Positions 7,742 through 17,580 are shown, counted from the stretch's first letter. The stretch is DNA of 54,343 nt from Bacteroidales bacterium (GCA_014860665.1 JACZJI010000149.1:1-54343); one strand, 5' to 3'. The notes: a model not told the origin generated them from the sequence alone. Numbers and translations: made by a program.

Positions 7742-9640
7742 CTAGCGGTTCTTTATCAATTTCTTCACAGCTGCTTTAATTCCTTCCACATCCATACCAC
7801 ATTCCTTGTAAAGCGAATCTTTGCTGCCCTGTTCCACAAAGTAATCGGGGATGCCCAGGTTGACGAGTTCAATATTTACACTGTTTAAGGTCGCCAATGC
7901 AGCAACAGCACTTCCCATGCCATTGCGGATTACTCCGTCTTCAATGGTAATGATGTATTTGAACTTTTGAAAGATTTCATTAAGTAAGTTTTCATCCAGT
8001 GGTTTGAGGAAACGAAGGTCGTAAAGCGCGATCTGAATTCCTTCCCCTTCCAGCTGCCGACAGGCTTCCAGCGCAAAATTTCCGGGCTGGCCCAAGGTTA
8101 TGATAGCAATGTCTCTTCCATCTTTTAGCATCCGGCCTTTACCCACAGGCACCTCCTGAAACTCCTGATGCCAGGCATCGGCACCCACAAATCCGTAACC
8201 GCGCGGATAACGGATAGCGAAAGGTCCTTTACGATAATCAGAAGCCGTATACATCATGTTACGCAATTCCACTTCGTCCATAGGTGCGACCACCACCATG
8301 TTAGGGATGCCGTTCAGATAAGCCAGATCAAACACGCCGTGATGCGTTGCCCCATCGCCACCCACCAGTCCGGCCCGATCGATACCGAAAATCACCGGAA
8401 GGTTTTGCAGCGCTACATCGTGGATTACCTGGTCGTAAGCACGCTGCAGAAAAGTGGAATAAATGGTACAGAACGGAATCAGCCCTTCGGATGCCAGTCC
8501 TGCCGAAAAAGTCACAGCATGCTGCTCGGCAATACCCACATCAAAAACACGTTCCGGAAATTCCTCCATCATATAATTCAAAGCCGAACCCGAAGGCATG
8601 GCAGGCGTCACTGCCACCACTTTGTTGTCTTTTCTTGCCAGTTCCAGCAATGTTTTTCCATATACTTCCTGATACGAAACCCTGTCTTTCGGATTTTTAC
8701 TCAGCAAGGCTCCTGTTTCCCTGTCGAACGGTCCGGGTGCATGAAAAATAGTCTGCTCTTTCTCAGCCTGCTCAAAACCCTTGCCTTTGGTTGTAATGAT
8801 GTGCAGCAGCTTAGGTCCGTCGATCTTTTTGATCTCTTTCAAAACCGCCACCAGCTGTTGCAGGTCATTCCCGTCCACAGGGCCGAAATAGCTGAAATTA
8901 AATGCCTCAAAAAGATTACTGTTGCGGAGGAAGACCTCTCTGACATTATTAGCCCTGTTTTTAATTGCTTTTCTGCGCTGGTTGATGCGTTCGATTTTTG
9001 TCTTCAGGTTTTGCTCCGTCAGGGGTTCTCCCTTTAACATCCCTGTGAGGTAATCCTTGATAACTCCCTGATTTTTATCGATAGCAATGCCGTTGTCGTT
9101 TAGAATGATCAACAGATTGGCGTGGGAAGCGCCTGCATTGTTCAGCCCTTCAATGGCCATACCGCCCGTCATGGCTCCGTCACCGATAACAGCGATGTGA
9201 TTTCTGTCTTTTTCACCTTTCAGCTGCGAAGCAGTAGCCATTCCCAAAGCAGCAGAAATAGATGTTGACGCATGTCCGGTTCCGAAAGCATCATAAATAC
9301 TTTCCTTCCGGGAAGGAAACCCGCTGATGCCTTTATACTGTCGCAACGTATGGAAAACATCCCGACGTCCGGTAAGGATTTTATGGGGATAAGCCTGATG
9401 ACCTACGTCCCAAATAAGTCGATCGTAAGGTGTATTGAAAACATAATGTAAAGCGATGGTCAGTTCCACAACACCCAGACTGGCGCCCAGGTGACCAGGA
9501 TGGACCGATATCACATCGAGTATATAATCGCGAACCTCATCTGCCAGCATATTCAGTTGAGGTAAATCCATCTTCCTGATATCTTCAGGTGAATTTACCC
9601 CTGCCAGCAGCGGTCCGGGTTTGAGTTCGTTTTTTAGCAT
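7742..9640 (-). CDS. dxs: 1-deoxy-D-xylulose-5-phosphate synthase
   Basis: Thiamine-diphosphate enzyme that condenses pyruvate and glyceraldehyde 3-phosphate to DXP, the first step of the MEP isoprenoid pathway and the entry to thiamine thiazole and one route to pyridoxal phosphate. At 632 residues it is full length. Visible are H50, WDVGHQAYPHK (77-87), the ThDP motif starting GDGAMTGG (153-160) and closing at NDN (181-183), the transketolase pyrimidine domain from about 320 with GIAEQHAV (conserved catalytic Glu), and the C-terminal transketolase domain. A TAATTTTG box lies only four bases upstream of the ATG, so the mRNA may be leaderless. It is divergent from lysS. Confidence 0.98.
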   Translation of the reverse strand: MLKNELKPGPLLAGVNSPEDIRKMDLPQLNMLADEVRDYILDVISVHPGHLGASLGVVELTIALHYVFNTPYDRLIWDVGHQAYPHKILTGRRDVFHTLRQYKGISGFPSRKESIYDAFGTGHASTSISAALGMATASQLKGEKDRNHIAVIGDGAMTGGMAIEGLNNAGASHANLLIILNDNGIAIDKNQGVIKDYLTGMLKGEPLTEQNLKTKIERINQRRKAIKNRANNVREVFLRNSNLFEAFNFSYFGPVDGNDLQQLVAVLKEIKKIDGPKLLHIITTKGKGFEQAEKEQTIFHAPGPFDRETGALLSKNPKDRVSYQEVYGKTLLELARKDNKVVAVTPAMPSGSALNYMMEEFPERVFDVGIAEQHAVTFSAGLASEGLIPFCTIYSTFLQRAYDQVIHDVALQNLPVIFGIDRAGLVGGDGATHHGVFDLAYLNGIPNMVVVAPMDEVELRNMMYTASDYRKGPFAIRYPRGYGFVGADAWHQEFQEVPVGKGRMLKDGRDIAIITLGQPGNFALEACRQLEGEGIQIALYDLRFLKPLDENLLNEIFQKFKYIITIEDGVIRNGMGSAVAALATLNSVNIELVNLGIPDYFVEQGSKDSLYKECGMDVEGIKAAVKKLIKNR

Positions 9641-9644
9641 AACG

Positions 9645-9652
9645 CAAAATTA
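9645..9652 (-). promoter_or_regulatory. -7 promoter element for dxs
   Basis: TAATTTTG on the minus strand matches TAnnTTTG and ends four bases before the dxs ATG (9640). The expected transcription start, a few bases downstream, would coincide with the start codon. Confidence 0.4.
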
Positions 9653-9799
9653 GATAAAAAGCTTTCCGTTTGGAATTCTCAAAATAATCCAAAAATTGTC
9701 AAATCCTTGATCAAAAGTGCGACTATTGTTTAGTCATTGTCTCTCTATTATCTTACTTTCGTTCTTCAAAAAACTTATTTCTCAATGCGTAAGATATTT

Positions 9800-9807
9800 T
9801 ATCTTTG
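9800..9807 (+). promoter_or_regulatory. -7 promoter element for lysS
   Basis: TATCTTTG matches TAnnTTTG and lies 27 bp upstream of the lysS ATG at 9835. The -33 region is AT-rich without a clean TTTG. Confidence 0.5.
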
Positions 9808-9834
9808 CACCGAATTTTTAAAACTGAAATTTAG

Positions 9835-11559
9835 ATGCAGCAACTGAGCGAACAGGAAATTGTAAGGCGGAACGCTTTGGATGAAATGAAGAAACTGGGA
9901 ATTAATCCTTATCCCCAGGCCATGTATGAAGTGAACGCTTATGCAAAAGATATTTTAGAACAGTTCCCAAAAGACAACACACTCTTTCAGGAAGTGAGTA
10001 TGGCAGGCCGGATGATGAGCCGTCGGATTATGGGTGCTGCTTCTTTTACGGAGCTGAAAGACTCCACAGGAAGAGTTCAGCTTTACATTAAACGCGACGA
10101 TGTTTGCCCCGGAGAAGACAAGACCATGTACAACACGGTTTTCAAACGACTTCTCGACATCGGGGATTTCATAGGAATTAAAGGGTTTGTCTTCACAACC
10201 CAAATGGGTGAAATTACCGTCCATGTGACAGAATTGACGGTATTATCAAAATCATTAAGGCCCTTGCCGGTTGTAAAGGAAAAAGACGGCCAGGTTTATG
10301 ACGCCTTTACCGATCCCGACCAGCGTTATCGTCAGCGTTATGTAGACTTGGTAGTCAACGATCCCGTAAGGAAAATCTTTGAAATGCGCGCCAGGGTATT
10401 GCGTTCTATGCGTGAATTTCTCAATGAAAAAGGCTATCTCGAAGTGGAAACTCCTATTTTGCAGTCTATTCCCGGAGGTGCTGCTGCACGGCCATTTATC
10501 ACGCATCACAATGCTTTGGACATTCCTTTGTATTTAAGAATTGCCAACGAGCTGTATCTGAAACGCCTTATCGTTGGTGGATATGAAGGTGTTTATGAGT
10601 TTGCCAAAGACTTCCGTAACGAAGGTATGGATCGCTACCATAACCCTGAGTTTACCCAGATGGAAATGTACGTAGCCTACAAAGACTATTTCTGGATGAT
10701 GGAAACCACGGAACAAATGCTGGAAAAAATTGCCAACGATTTGCATGGAACCACCAAAGTTCAGGTGGGTGATAACGTGATTGATTTCGCAGCTCCATAC
10801 AAACGCATCAGTATCCTCGATGCCATTAAGGAAAAGACCGGTATTGATGTGAGCGGTATGAATGAAGCAGAACTGCACGCCACTTGTCAAAAATTGGGTA
10901 TTGAGACTGATCCGTCCATGGGAAAAGGAAAACTCATTGATGAAATTTTCGGTGAAAAGTGCGAACATACTTTCATCCAACCTACTTTCATTACTGATTA
11001 TCCGGTTGAAATGTCACCCTTATGCAAACGCCATCGTGAGAATCCGGAACTTACCGAACGCTTCGAACTGATGGTGAACGGTAAAGAGCTTGCCAACGCT
11101 TATACCGAGCTGAACGACCCCATAGATCAGCGTGAGCGTTTCGAAGAGCAGGTGAAACTGGCAGAAAAAGGAGATGACGAAGCCATGTACATTGATTACG
11201 ATTTTCTGCGCGCTTTGGAATACGGAATGCCTCCCACTTCAGGAATGGGTATCGGTATCGATCGTCTGACCATGTTTATGACAAATCAGGCCTCCATCCA
11301 GGAAGTGATTCTCTTCCCGCAGATGCGTCCTGAAATTCAGGCAAAAGTGGTCAGCAGCAGCGACTTTATGGTATTGGGAATGCCAGAGCACTGGGCCAGC
11401 CTTATGCCCGAAGCAGGAGTCGCCAAACCTGAAGATCTGGCAGAAATAAAGCCGACCGTCATTCAGCAGACTTTGAACGGTTTGAGGAAAAAGAAAAAAC
11501 TGGATGTTCCTGCCGTTCAAATGGAAGAAATCCAGTCATGGATAGAGAAATTAAAATAA
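9835..11559 (+). CDS. lysS: Lysyl-tRNA synthetase, class II
   Basis: Charges tRNA-Lys in the cytoplasm. The order is an N-terminal OB-fold anticodon-binding domain (about 50-150), then the class II catalytic core: motif 2 [16 protein letters not shown] (260-275) and motif 3 [12 protein letters not shown] (470-481). The core ends at LFPQMRPE near residue 500, and about 74 further residues follow, ending in a Lys-rich helical segment (LRKKKKLDV, then [10 protein letters not shown]). I believe such a tail is common in Bacteroidota LysS, but its role is unknown to me. A strong terminator follows at 11586-11621, so it is probably monocistronic. Confidence 0.98.
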   Translation: MQQLSEQEIVRRNALDEMKKLGINPYPQAMYEVNAYAKDILEQFPKDNTLFQEVSMAGRMMSRRIMGAASFTELKDSTGRVQLYIKRDDVCPGEDKTMYNTVFKRLLDIGDFIGIKGFVFTTQMGEITVHVTELTVLSKSLRPLPVVKEKDGQVYDAFTDPDQRYRQRYVDLVVNDPVRKIFEMRARVLRSMREFLNEKGYLEVETPILQSIPGGAAARPFITHHNALDIPLYLRIANELYLKRLIVGGYEGVYEFAKDFRNEGMDRYHNPEFTQMEMYVAYKDYFWMMETTEQMLEKIANDLHGTTKVQVGDNVIDFAAPYKRISILDAIKEKTGIDVSGMNEAELHATCQKLGIETDPSMGKGKLIDEIFGEKCEHTFIQPTFITDYPVEMSPLCKRHRENPELTERFELMVNGKELANAYTELNDPIDQRERFEEQVKLAEKGDDEAMYIDYDFLRALEYGMPPTSGMGIGIDRLTMFMTNQASIQEVILFPQMRPEIQAKVVSSSDFMVLGMPEHWASLMPEAGVAKPEDLAEIKPTVIQQTLNGLRKKKKLDVPAVQMEEIQSWIEKLK

Positions 11560-11585
11560 CCTTTTTAAAAGGATATCTTATAGTT

Positions 11586-11621
11586 AAACGGGGATGTCTA
11601 AATAGACATCCCCGTTTTTTT
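11586..11621 (+). terminator. Rho-independent terminator after lysS
   Basis: CGGGGATGTCT (11589-11599) pairs with AGACATCCCCG (11604-11614) around the loop AAAT; flanking AAA/TTT extend the stem and a run of seven Ts follows. Confidence 0.95.
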
Positions 11622-11906
11622 GGTGTTTATAACTCTGAGATATAACCATCCCCGAAAAACAACTCCGGAAAATAATTTTGTGCGGAATTCAAATCACCAA
11701 GGTCACCATCTCTTTAATTTTCAGCAATTAATCAAGTCTCAAGAATTTAAGGCCAAAGAATTTTAAAAATTAATTGACAATACAAGTGGCTTGTCTGCGT
11801 TCATAATCCGATTGTTTATTTTTTGAAAACCCTTATTGACAGATTTTAATTTAATTATGTACCTTAGTGAGAAATTAATTTCTTTAATGACATAAAACTA
11901 CCCGTT
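11622..11906. other. AT-rich intergenic region
   Basis: About 285 bp between the lysS terminator and the next gene. I see no open frame, clean promoter box or significant inverted repeat. Confidence 0.5.
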
Positions 11907-13106
11907 ATGAAACAACGCACCTTTTGCTTTTCAATTCTGATAGTTTTTTTAGTGCTTATTCCTTTCGGAACGGCCAATGCACAAAAAGTATCCCGAACCA
12001 GCCAATTTGAACCTTACTGGCAGATTAATGTCAACGGAGGTACAAGTCTTTTTTTTGGCGATTTGAAACAAAAAAGTTTCTGGCCAGCAACCTATAGTGG
12101 TCATAGCGAATGGCGCATGGGTACCGGTCTGATGCTGACCCGTCAATTCTCTTCATTTTTCGGATTACGTTTACAGGCGCTTTACGGACAGGTTTCCGGA
12201 ATCAGCACGAGTACCAATCGTTTTTTTCAGGGAAACTATCTTGATTTTAACCTGAACGGGACTTTCAATCTGAATACTTTGATCGCAGGATATAACCCTG
12301 AAAGAAAACTCAATGTATATCTGATAGCCGGTGTAGGTCTGACAAATTATAATTCTGATTTGTACAACCTGGCAACAGCCAGCATCATCGAACGAAGAGG
12401 ATATGGATACGGACATGGCCTGGACAAAAGAACACTCGAAGGTATAGCAACAGGTGGAGTTGGACTTTCATACATGATAAATGATAAATGGAGTATCAAC
12501 TTTGAATCAGTCGACCATATTTTAAATTCTGACAAGATGGACATGGTGGTGAAGAACTCAAAGTATGATATGTATAATTATACTTCACTGGGAGTGTCGT
12601 TTAAATTTGGACAAAGAAAACATCGCATACCTACTAAAGAGGAGGTGCCATTACCGAAACCGTTTACACCAAATCCGGCTGTTGTCACTCCTGCTACCAA
12701 AGAAAATGCAGCAAAAACAAATGAGACCATGCCTGTGCAACCTCCAAAGGCTGACAGTACATTGGAAACGATAAAAAAAGTACAAGTCAAACAGGAACAA
12801 CAAAAGATTAAAGAACCTGTGAGGCATATATTGCCTGTGCAGCCAATTCTGGAATATCGTGTACAGATCAGGGCCAGATACAAGAAACCGGTATCTTTGT
12901 CTTATCTAAGCAAACATTATCACATTCCGGAAACCAGTATCCGAACAGATATGAACAACGGCTATTACATTTATACAGTTGGTTCATACGATACATATAC
13001 TCAGGCAAGAACAGAACGTGATATTCTTAGAACCCAGAATGGAGTAACCGATGCTTTCGTTGTTTTGTTTAAGAATGGAAGAAGACTAGAAAAACTACCA
13101 AAATAA
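11907..13106 (+). CDS. Outer-membrane beta-barrel protein with C-terminal SPOR domain
   Basis: Predicted envelope protein of 399 residues. A signal peptide spans about 1-26 (ending TANAQ). Residues about 35-235 alternate hydrophobic and aromatic positions with many Gly/Tyr/Phe, as in OmpA-like eight-stranded barrels (WQINVNGGTSLFFGDL, YNYTSLGVSFKFGQ). A Pro/Lys/Thr-rich linker of about 70 residues follows, then a SPOR-like domain at about 315-395 (EYRVQIRARYKKPVS, YYIYTVGSYDTYTQARTER), a fold that binds denuded peptidoglycan glycans. It may therefore tether the outer membrane to the cell wall. A small membrane-protein gene begins two bases after its stop. Confidence 0.82.
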   Translation: MKQRTFCFSILIVFLVLIPFGTANAQKVSRTSQFEPYWQINVNGGTSLFFGDLKQKSFWPATYSGHSEWRMGTGLMLTRQFSSFFGLRLQALYGQVSGISTSTNRFFQGNYLDFNLNGTFNLNTLIAGYNPERKLNVYLIAGVGLTNYNSDLYNLATASIIERRGYGYGHGLDKRTLEGIATGGVGLSYMINDKWSINFESVDHILNSDKMDMVVKNSKYDMYNYTSLGVSFKFGQRKHRIPTKEEVPLPKPFTPNPAVVTPATKENAAKTNETMPVQPPKADSTLETIKKVQVKQEQQKIKEPVRHILPVQPILEYRVQIRARYKKPVSLSYLSKHYHIPETSIRTDMNNGYYIYTVGSYDTYTQARTERDILRTQNGVTDAFVVLFKNGRRLEKLPK

Positions 13107-13107
13107 G

Positions 13108-13239
13108 ATGGAAGAAATAGAACATAACAAGTTTGAATACAATTGGGAAACTGATAAACTTCCGACCAACGTGACAATTATTATTATCGGGGTATCCATT
13201 TTGGCTGCCATTTATCTGGGATTTTTCGTAGTTGTTTAA
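13108..13239 (+). CDS. Small single-pass membrane protein, 43 residues
   Basis: Starts with ATG two bases after the stop of the SPOR barrel gene, so the two are probably co-transcribed. The first 25 residues are charged and polar (MEEIEHNKFEYNWETDKL), then one hydrophobic helix runs to the C terminus (VTIIIIGVSILAAIYLGFF). The tail after the helix is almost absent, giving a type II-like or tail-anchored layout. I do not recognise a family. The tight spacing, clean amphipathic-to-hydrophobic composition and lack of stops argue for a real gene, but 43 codons could be open by chance. Confidence 0.6.
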   Translation: MEEIEHNKFEYNWETDKLPTNVTIIIIGVSILAAIYLGFFVVV

Positions 13240-13437
13240 ACTGGAGACTAAATTAAGAAAGAAATATTCACATAATTGCGGGACGAATTATGGTTGCATA
13301 ATTAGAAGATGTGACCATAAGACTCTGTCGAAAGTAATTGAAGGATTGAATTTTGACTTTTTGAAATAATTTAACAAATAAAAACATAAAATTCGGAGAG
13401 AAAATGAATTCCCTTCCGAATTCTGGATGATTTATCT

Positions 13438-13445
13438 TACTTTTG
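13438..13445 (+). promoter_or_regulatory. -7 promoter element for tatA
   Basis: TACTTTTG matches TAnnTTTG and ends 22 bp before the tatA ATG (13468), within a 228-bp AT-rich spacer. Confidence 0.55.
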
Positions 13446-13467
13446 TGCTGTATAAAAAGATGAAACC

Positions 13468-13680
13468 ATGAATGCTTTACTGTTGCAACAAGCCGGGATT
13501 ATCGGCACTCCCGAGATCGTACTTATTGTGTTAGCCATTGTTTTGCTATTTGGAGGCCGTAAAATACCTGAATTAATGCGAGGTATCGGCAAAGGGGTTA
13601 AAGAATTTAAGGATGGCCTGGAAACAGGTGAGGATCAAACCAAATCTGAGGAAAAGGACAACACTAAAGAGAAAAAATAA
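13468..13680 (+). CDS. tatA: Twin-arginine translocase subunit TatA
   Basis: Pore-forming TatA/E family protein of the Tat system, which exports folded proteins. At 70 residues it has the expected plan: an N-terminal transmembrane helix (about 12-30, PEIVLIVLAIVLLFGG), the FGG hinge with RKIPELMRGIGKGVKEFK as amphipathic helix, then a charged, Lys/Glu-rich tail. No tatC is adjacent; it must lie elsewhere if the system is complete. Its own promoter box suggests separate transcription from the upstream SPOR gene. Confidence 0.93.
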   Translation: MNALLLQQAGIIGTPEIVLIVLAIVLLFGGRKIPELMRGIGKGVKEFKDGLETGEDQTKSEEKDNTKEKK

Positions 13681-13818
13681 CAGAGCCGGATCTGTATTTT
13701 TAGAATAAAAGCCTTTTCCAGATGAAAAAGGCGCTCATCCATGATGAAGAATAATTTTTTATAAAAGAATGCTTTTGTATCAAAGCCAGTCATAAATGCA
13801 TTTGGCCTTTTCAGAGTT

Positions 13819-15612
13819 ATGATTAGAATAAAATATATCTCAACAATTATCTTATTGTTAATATTAGGGTTATCTGTAAACCAAGCTATGGCACAAGATA
13901 CCCTTCCCGATTCCGACACAACCCTTCTGCAATCAGATTCTACTGTAGATGATCTGCCTTCCACTTTGGACACTGTTACGCTACCAAAGCATATGAGCCT
14001 GCTGGACAGAGTAAATGACAGTATCCACACCATTGTTTATCATGACGGGCAGTCCATTATTAAGGATTCACCTGTAATGCAAACATTAGACAGCCTGGCT
14101 TATGTAAAGTATTACGAAAAAGAATATCTGGTTCTCGACACCAGTCTGAGAAATACAACAACTGCAACATCCGATTATGTTCCTACTTTTCCTGACTCAG
14201 TATATGCAAAAAGGATAGCGGCACTGAATGTCCAAACGCCGTTTGAGCTGATTTATAATCAACAGGTCAAAGATTTTATTGATCTATACGCCATAAAGAA
14301 AAGGCTTCTTACTGAAAAAGTAATGGGACTTGCAAAGATTTATTTCCCCATGATTGAGCAGGAACTTGATAAATATAATCTTCCGCTGGAACTGAAATAT
14401 CTTGCCATCGTTGAATCGGCACTAAATCCTGCTGCGGGATCTCCAAAAGGAGCAAAGGGTCTGTGGCAGTTTATGTATGGGACCGGAAAAGTTTACGGTT
14501 TGAAAGTTACTTCTATGGTTGATGACCGTTATGATCCTTACAAATCAACTATTGCTGCATGCAAACATTTACAGGATTTATATGATATTTACGGATCATG
14601 GTCGTTGGCGCTGGCGGCTTACAACTCAGGAGTAGGAAATGTAAACCGTGCTATACGAAGGGCGGGTGGAACGAGAAATTACTGGGCAATCTGGCCCTAT
14701 CTTCCAAGGGAAACCCGTGGTTATGTACCCGCATTCATTGCTGTGGATTACATTATGCATTATGCAGCAGAACACAACCTGCATGCAATGGTTCCAGGAA
14801 TTTTCTTTTATGATATTGATACTGTTACAGTCCGCAATGTTCTTTCATTCGAACAACTTCACGACATGCTGGGCATTCCAACGGATGAGCTAAAATTTCT
14901 GAACCCGGAATATAAGCTTGGAGTCATCCCGGCTTACGACGGACAGACTTATGAATTAAGATTACCCCGCCGCTTTACAGATGATTTCCTGAACAACGAA
15001 AATGCTCTGTATGCTTATAAAACCAAAGCCGGCATTGCCCATGACAAGCTGATGGCAATGATAAAGAATATGGGTGACAGAGAAATTCACGTTGTCAAAT
15101 GGGGAGAAAGTCTGGGAAGTATTGCAAATATGTATCATGTTTATGTTGGACAGCTGAGACGTTGGAACAGGCTGCGAAACGACAGAATTTTCAAAGGACA
15201 GAAACTACTTGTTTATAGCTCAGGCAGCCCGCAGTTCTATCAGAAATCCAGTGAGCCTATAACCAGATCTAATAAAAAAACAGCTTATCAGGTTAAACAG
15301 GGTGAAAATCTGGCCATGATTGCAAAAAAATATAGGTGTTCGACAACCGATTTGATAGAATGGAACAACCTGAAGAATTCGACCATTTATCCCGGAGAAA
15401 AACTTTACGTGTATCAGCCTGGTGAAGAAAATACGTCAACAGTAAAAAAAGGAAAATATATTTATCATGTCATAAAACCCGGTGACACTTTATGGGATAT
15501 AGCTCAGGAATACGATGGTGTAACAGTCAGCCAGATAAAAAGGCTTAATAATATTAGAAATACACGCCGCTTGGTTCCCGGACAAAAGCTCATTATTGCA
15601 GTAGCAAGTTAA
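13819..15612 (+). CDS. Lytic transglycosylase with three LysM domains (MltD-like)
   Basis: Peptidoglycan-cleaving murein transglycosylase exported to the periplasm. A signal peptide covers about 1-25 (ending AMAQ). A Ser/Thr/Asp-rich linker follows, then the SLT (family 1) domain at about 170-340 with catalytic E199 in AIVESAL, the GAKGLWQFM motif (211-219) and [13 protein letters not shown]. Three LysM modules bind glycan at about 418-460, 490-533 and 548-595. Length of 597 residues suits MltD-type enzymes of this phylum. Its stop is about 125 bp before the DUF4837 lipoprotein gene. Confidence 0.92.
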   Translation: MIRIKYISTIILLLILGLSVNQAMAQDTLPDSDTTLLQSDSTVDDLPSTLDTVTLPKHMSLLDRVNDSIHTIVYHDGQSIIKDSPVMQTLDSLAYVKYYEKEYLVLDTSLRNTTTATSDYVPTFPDSVYAKRIAALNVQTPFELIYNQQVKDFIDLYAIKKRLLTEKVMGLAKIYFPMIEQELDKYNLPLELKYLAIVESALNPAAGSPKGAKGLWQFMYGTGKVYGLKVTSMVDDRYDPYKSTIAACKHLQDLYDIYGSWSLALAAYNSGVGNVNRAIRRAGGTRNYWAIWPYLPRETRGYVPAFIAVDYIMHYAAEHNLHAMVPGIFFYDIDTVTVRNVLSFEQLHDMLGIPTDELKFLNPEYKLGVIPAYDGQTYELRLPRRFTDDFLNNENALYAYKTKAGIAHDKLMAMIKNMGDREIHVVKWGESLGSIANMYHVYVGQLRRWNRLRNDRIFKGQKLLVYSSGSPQFYQKSSEPITRSNKKTAYQVKQGENLAMIAKKYRCSTTDLIEWNNLKNSTIYPGEKLYVYQPGEENTSTVKKGKYIYHVIKPGDTLWDIAQEYDGVTVSQIKRLNNIRNTRRLVPGQKLIIAVAS

Positions 15613-15737
15613 ACCTCTATCAATAATGTATAACTTCTGTTAAAGTTTTCGGGTTTAACTGTTTTAGGCATAATAATTGGAACTTGATACACGAAATCTT
15701 ATCAAGGTTTAGTTATGTTAATGAAAAAAGCACAACC

Positions 15738-16784
15738 ATGAAAAAGAAAATATTTATAAGTTTAATCATTGCCTTTTCTTTCATGTTGGCAGGCTTATCA
15801 TCCTGTAATTCAAATATTTTACAGAATAACACTTCAAAACCTAATTCCATTGGAACTACTGCTGAAGTTTTGGTCATTCTTCAGAACGATGGCCAGTGGA
15901 GTGATTCCATAGGGATCAATATCAGAAAATATTTTCAGGCTTCTATCTATGGTTTGCCTCAAAGTGAACCCACTTTCAAGTTGCTGCACATTGACAAAAA
16001 CAATTTCAATAATTTATTTCAGACCCAGCGCGATATTTTCATGGTTAATATTGACCCTAAAGTCAAGGATCCAAAAATTGAAATTCAAAAGGATGTGTGG
16101 GCTTTTCCCCAGACCGTCATTACACTTACGGCACCTTCTGAGCAATCATTTGTTGATGTATTTAAAGATCGTCATGATCTTTTTATCGAAAGATTTATGA
16201 AATCCGAAAGGAAGGTAATCCAGGATATTTTCCGTTCTGCCATGAACTGGAAGGTAATGAGTCGTATTCAGGGGGAATTCGGGTTTACAATGATTGTACC
16301 AGAAGGGTTTTACGTAGCAAAAGAGCACCCTGGTTTTATGTGGGTTAGGTACGAATCAAATTATTACAGCCAGGGATTTATAATAATATCGCAACCTTAT
16401 GTTGATACGGCTCAGTTTTCAAGGGAAAGTATCCTTACCAGGATTGAGAATAATCAGATGAAATTTATTCCGGGCCCTAGTGAGGGTTCCTATATGGCCA
16501 TAGACAGAAAATTTCTTATTCCGGAATACACTCCTATTTATGATTTTCCTAGACCCTATGCTGTCAAAGTGGATGGCCTTTGGAAAGTAGAAAAAGACTT
16601 TATGGGAGGGCCATTTGTCAGCTATACTTTCACAGACCCAAAAAGCAAAAACATAATCACTTTGTTTGGTTATGTTTATTATCCAAATCATCCTAAAAGG
16701 GACCTTATGCTTCAGGTAGAATCTATTCTTTATTCAGTAGACTATTCAGGAAAACCGCTTAAAAAAGCTGAAAAAAAACACTAA
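15738..16784 (+). CDS. DUF4837 family lipoprotein
   Basis: Lipoprotein of unknown function, 348 residues from the ATG at 15738. An in-frame TTG at 15684 would add 18 residues ahead of the signal peptide and is rejected. The signal sequence MKKKIFISLIIAFSFMLAGLSSC ends with a lipobox whose acceptor is C23. The body shows features I associate with DUF4837, a Bacteroidota-restricted family: an N-terminal (T/S)xGTTAEVLVILQ strand, FKLLHIDKNNF and GPFVSYTFTDPKSKNII near the end. It follows a lytic transglycosylase, which hints at an envelope role, but that is only context. Confidence 0.8.
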   Translation: MKKKIFISLIIAFSFMLAGLSSCNSNILQNNTSKPNSIGTTAEVLVILQNDGQWSDSIGINIRKYFQASIYGLPQSEPTFKLLHIDKNNFNNLFQTQRDIFMVNIDPKVKDPKIEIQKDVWAFPQTVITLTAPSEQSFVDVFKDRHDLFIERFMKSERKVIQDIFRSAMNWKVMSRIQGEFGFTMIVPEGFYVAKEHPGFMWVRYESNYYSQGFIIISQPYVDTAQFSRESILTRIENNQMKFIPGPSEGSYMAIDRKFLIPEYTPIYDFPRPYAVKVDGLWKVEKDFMGGPFVSYTFTDPKSKNIITLFGYVYYPNHPKRDLMLQVESILYSVDYSGKPLKKAEKKH

Positions 16785-17000
16785 ATGTTTCTATTTTTAT
16801 TTTCGTATTAGATTTCTGAAAATTCAAGGACAGTTTCAAATCTAATTCCGATATTTCGATATAAATATTTTCAGAATTAATTACTCCTGTTTATTCAGGC
16901 AAACAGAATTCTTTTTCCAAAAAGAAGCTTAGGTACTCTATGAAAAACATTCCTTAACTATTATAAAACACAGTATTTCTTTAATTTATCCGTTTTTAAC

Positions 17001-17050
17001 TGGTTATAAACGAATATTAAACGGAAGTAATCGGTTATTAACCGAATATA
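17001..17050 (+). promoter_or_regulatory. Possible operator pair upstream of ssb
   Basis: TCGGTTA-T-TAACCGA (17031-17045) is a perfect 7-bp inverted repeat with a one-base centre. A related site, TGGTTATAAACGAATATTA (17001-17019), precedes the second, CGGTTATTAACCGAATATA (17032-17050), at a 31-bp offset, about three helical turns. The palindrome overlaps where the -33 element of the ssb promoter should be, so a bound protein could repress it. No regulator is known for it. Confidence 0.4.
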
Positions 17051-17065
17051 TTATATATACCACTA

Positions 17066-17073
17066 TACTTTTG
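17066..17073 (+). promoter_or_regulatory. -7 promoter element for ssb
   Basis: TACTTTTG matches TAnnTTTG and sits 55 bp upstream of the ssb ATG at 17129. Confidence 0.55.
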
Positions 17074-17128
17074 TGCCATCGTTCTTAAAAATCAAATTAA
17101 TATTAATCAAACTTAAATTATTACTATC

Positions 17129-17467
17129 ATGACTACTTTAAGAAATTCGGTGCGCCTGATTGGCCGTCTGGGCAATGATCCTGAAATAAAAAACTTTGGG
17201 GATAATCGAAGTATGGCACGTTTTTCACTGGCAACCAACGACTATTACAGAAATGGTGACGGAAAACAAACCCAGGAAACCCAATGGCATAACATCGTCG
17301 CCTGGGGGAAAACAGCTGAGATTGCAGAAAAGATCTTAACCAAAGGGAAAGAGGCAGCAATTCAGGGGAAATTGATAAACCGAACCTGGGAAGATAAAGA
17401 TGGGAATAAACATTTCATTACTGAAATTGTGGCGAATGAAATTATGGTTTTTGGGAAAGAGTCCTGA
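17129..17467 (+). CDS. ssb: Single-stranded DNA-binding protein
   Basis: OB-fold protein that coats single-stranded DNA in replication and repair. All 112 residues are the OB fold: NSVRLIGRLGNDPEIK at the N terminus, FSLATNDYYRNGDGK, then TQWHNIVAWGKTAEIAEKIL. The acidic C-terminal tail that normally recruits partner proteins (DDDIPF-like) is missing; the protein ends VANEIMVFGKES. Short SSBs of this kind occur as second copies in Bacteroidota, so a full-length housekeeping ssb may lie elsewhere. It is followed by a terminator shared with the convergent leu operon. Confidence 0.92.
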   Translation: MTTLRNSVRLIGRLGNDPEIKNFGDNRSMARFSLATNDYYRNGDGKQTQETQWHNIVAWGKTAEIAEKILTKGKEAAIQGKLINRTWEDKDGNKHFITEIVANEIMVFGKES

Positions 17468-17540
17468 GACTTTCCCAAAAATCTTTCTAACTATTCTTTT
17501 TAAGCTCTTGAAAATCTAACATTAATGAAAACCAACTCAG

Positions 17541-17580
17541 GAAAAAATGAGGAACTCAAATTTTGAGTTCCTCATTTCCT
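17541..17580. terminator. Bidirectional terminator between ssb and leuB
   Basis: TGAGGAACTCAAA (17548-17560) and TTTGAGTTCCTCA (17562-17574) form a perfect 13-bp inverted repeat about one base, flanked by A-rich sequence on the left and T-rich on the right. In practice the central AAATTTT would form the loop. The genes on both sides are convergent, so it can serve both. Confidence 0.85.

Larger units (their letters stand above)
16785..17128. other. AT-rich intergenic region upstream of ssb
   Basis: 344 bp of low GC. It holds no gene; the only structure seen is in the last 130 bp: two related sites of about 19 bp and a -7 promoter box before ssb, described separately. Confidence 0.6.

Noticed and set aside
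8168..9037. 289-codon open frame antisense to dxs
   Set aside because: It lies entirely within the complete dxs coding sequence, has no recognisable domain, and is rich in Cys/His/Ser as expected of an antisense shadow.
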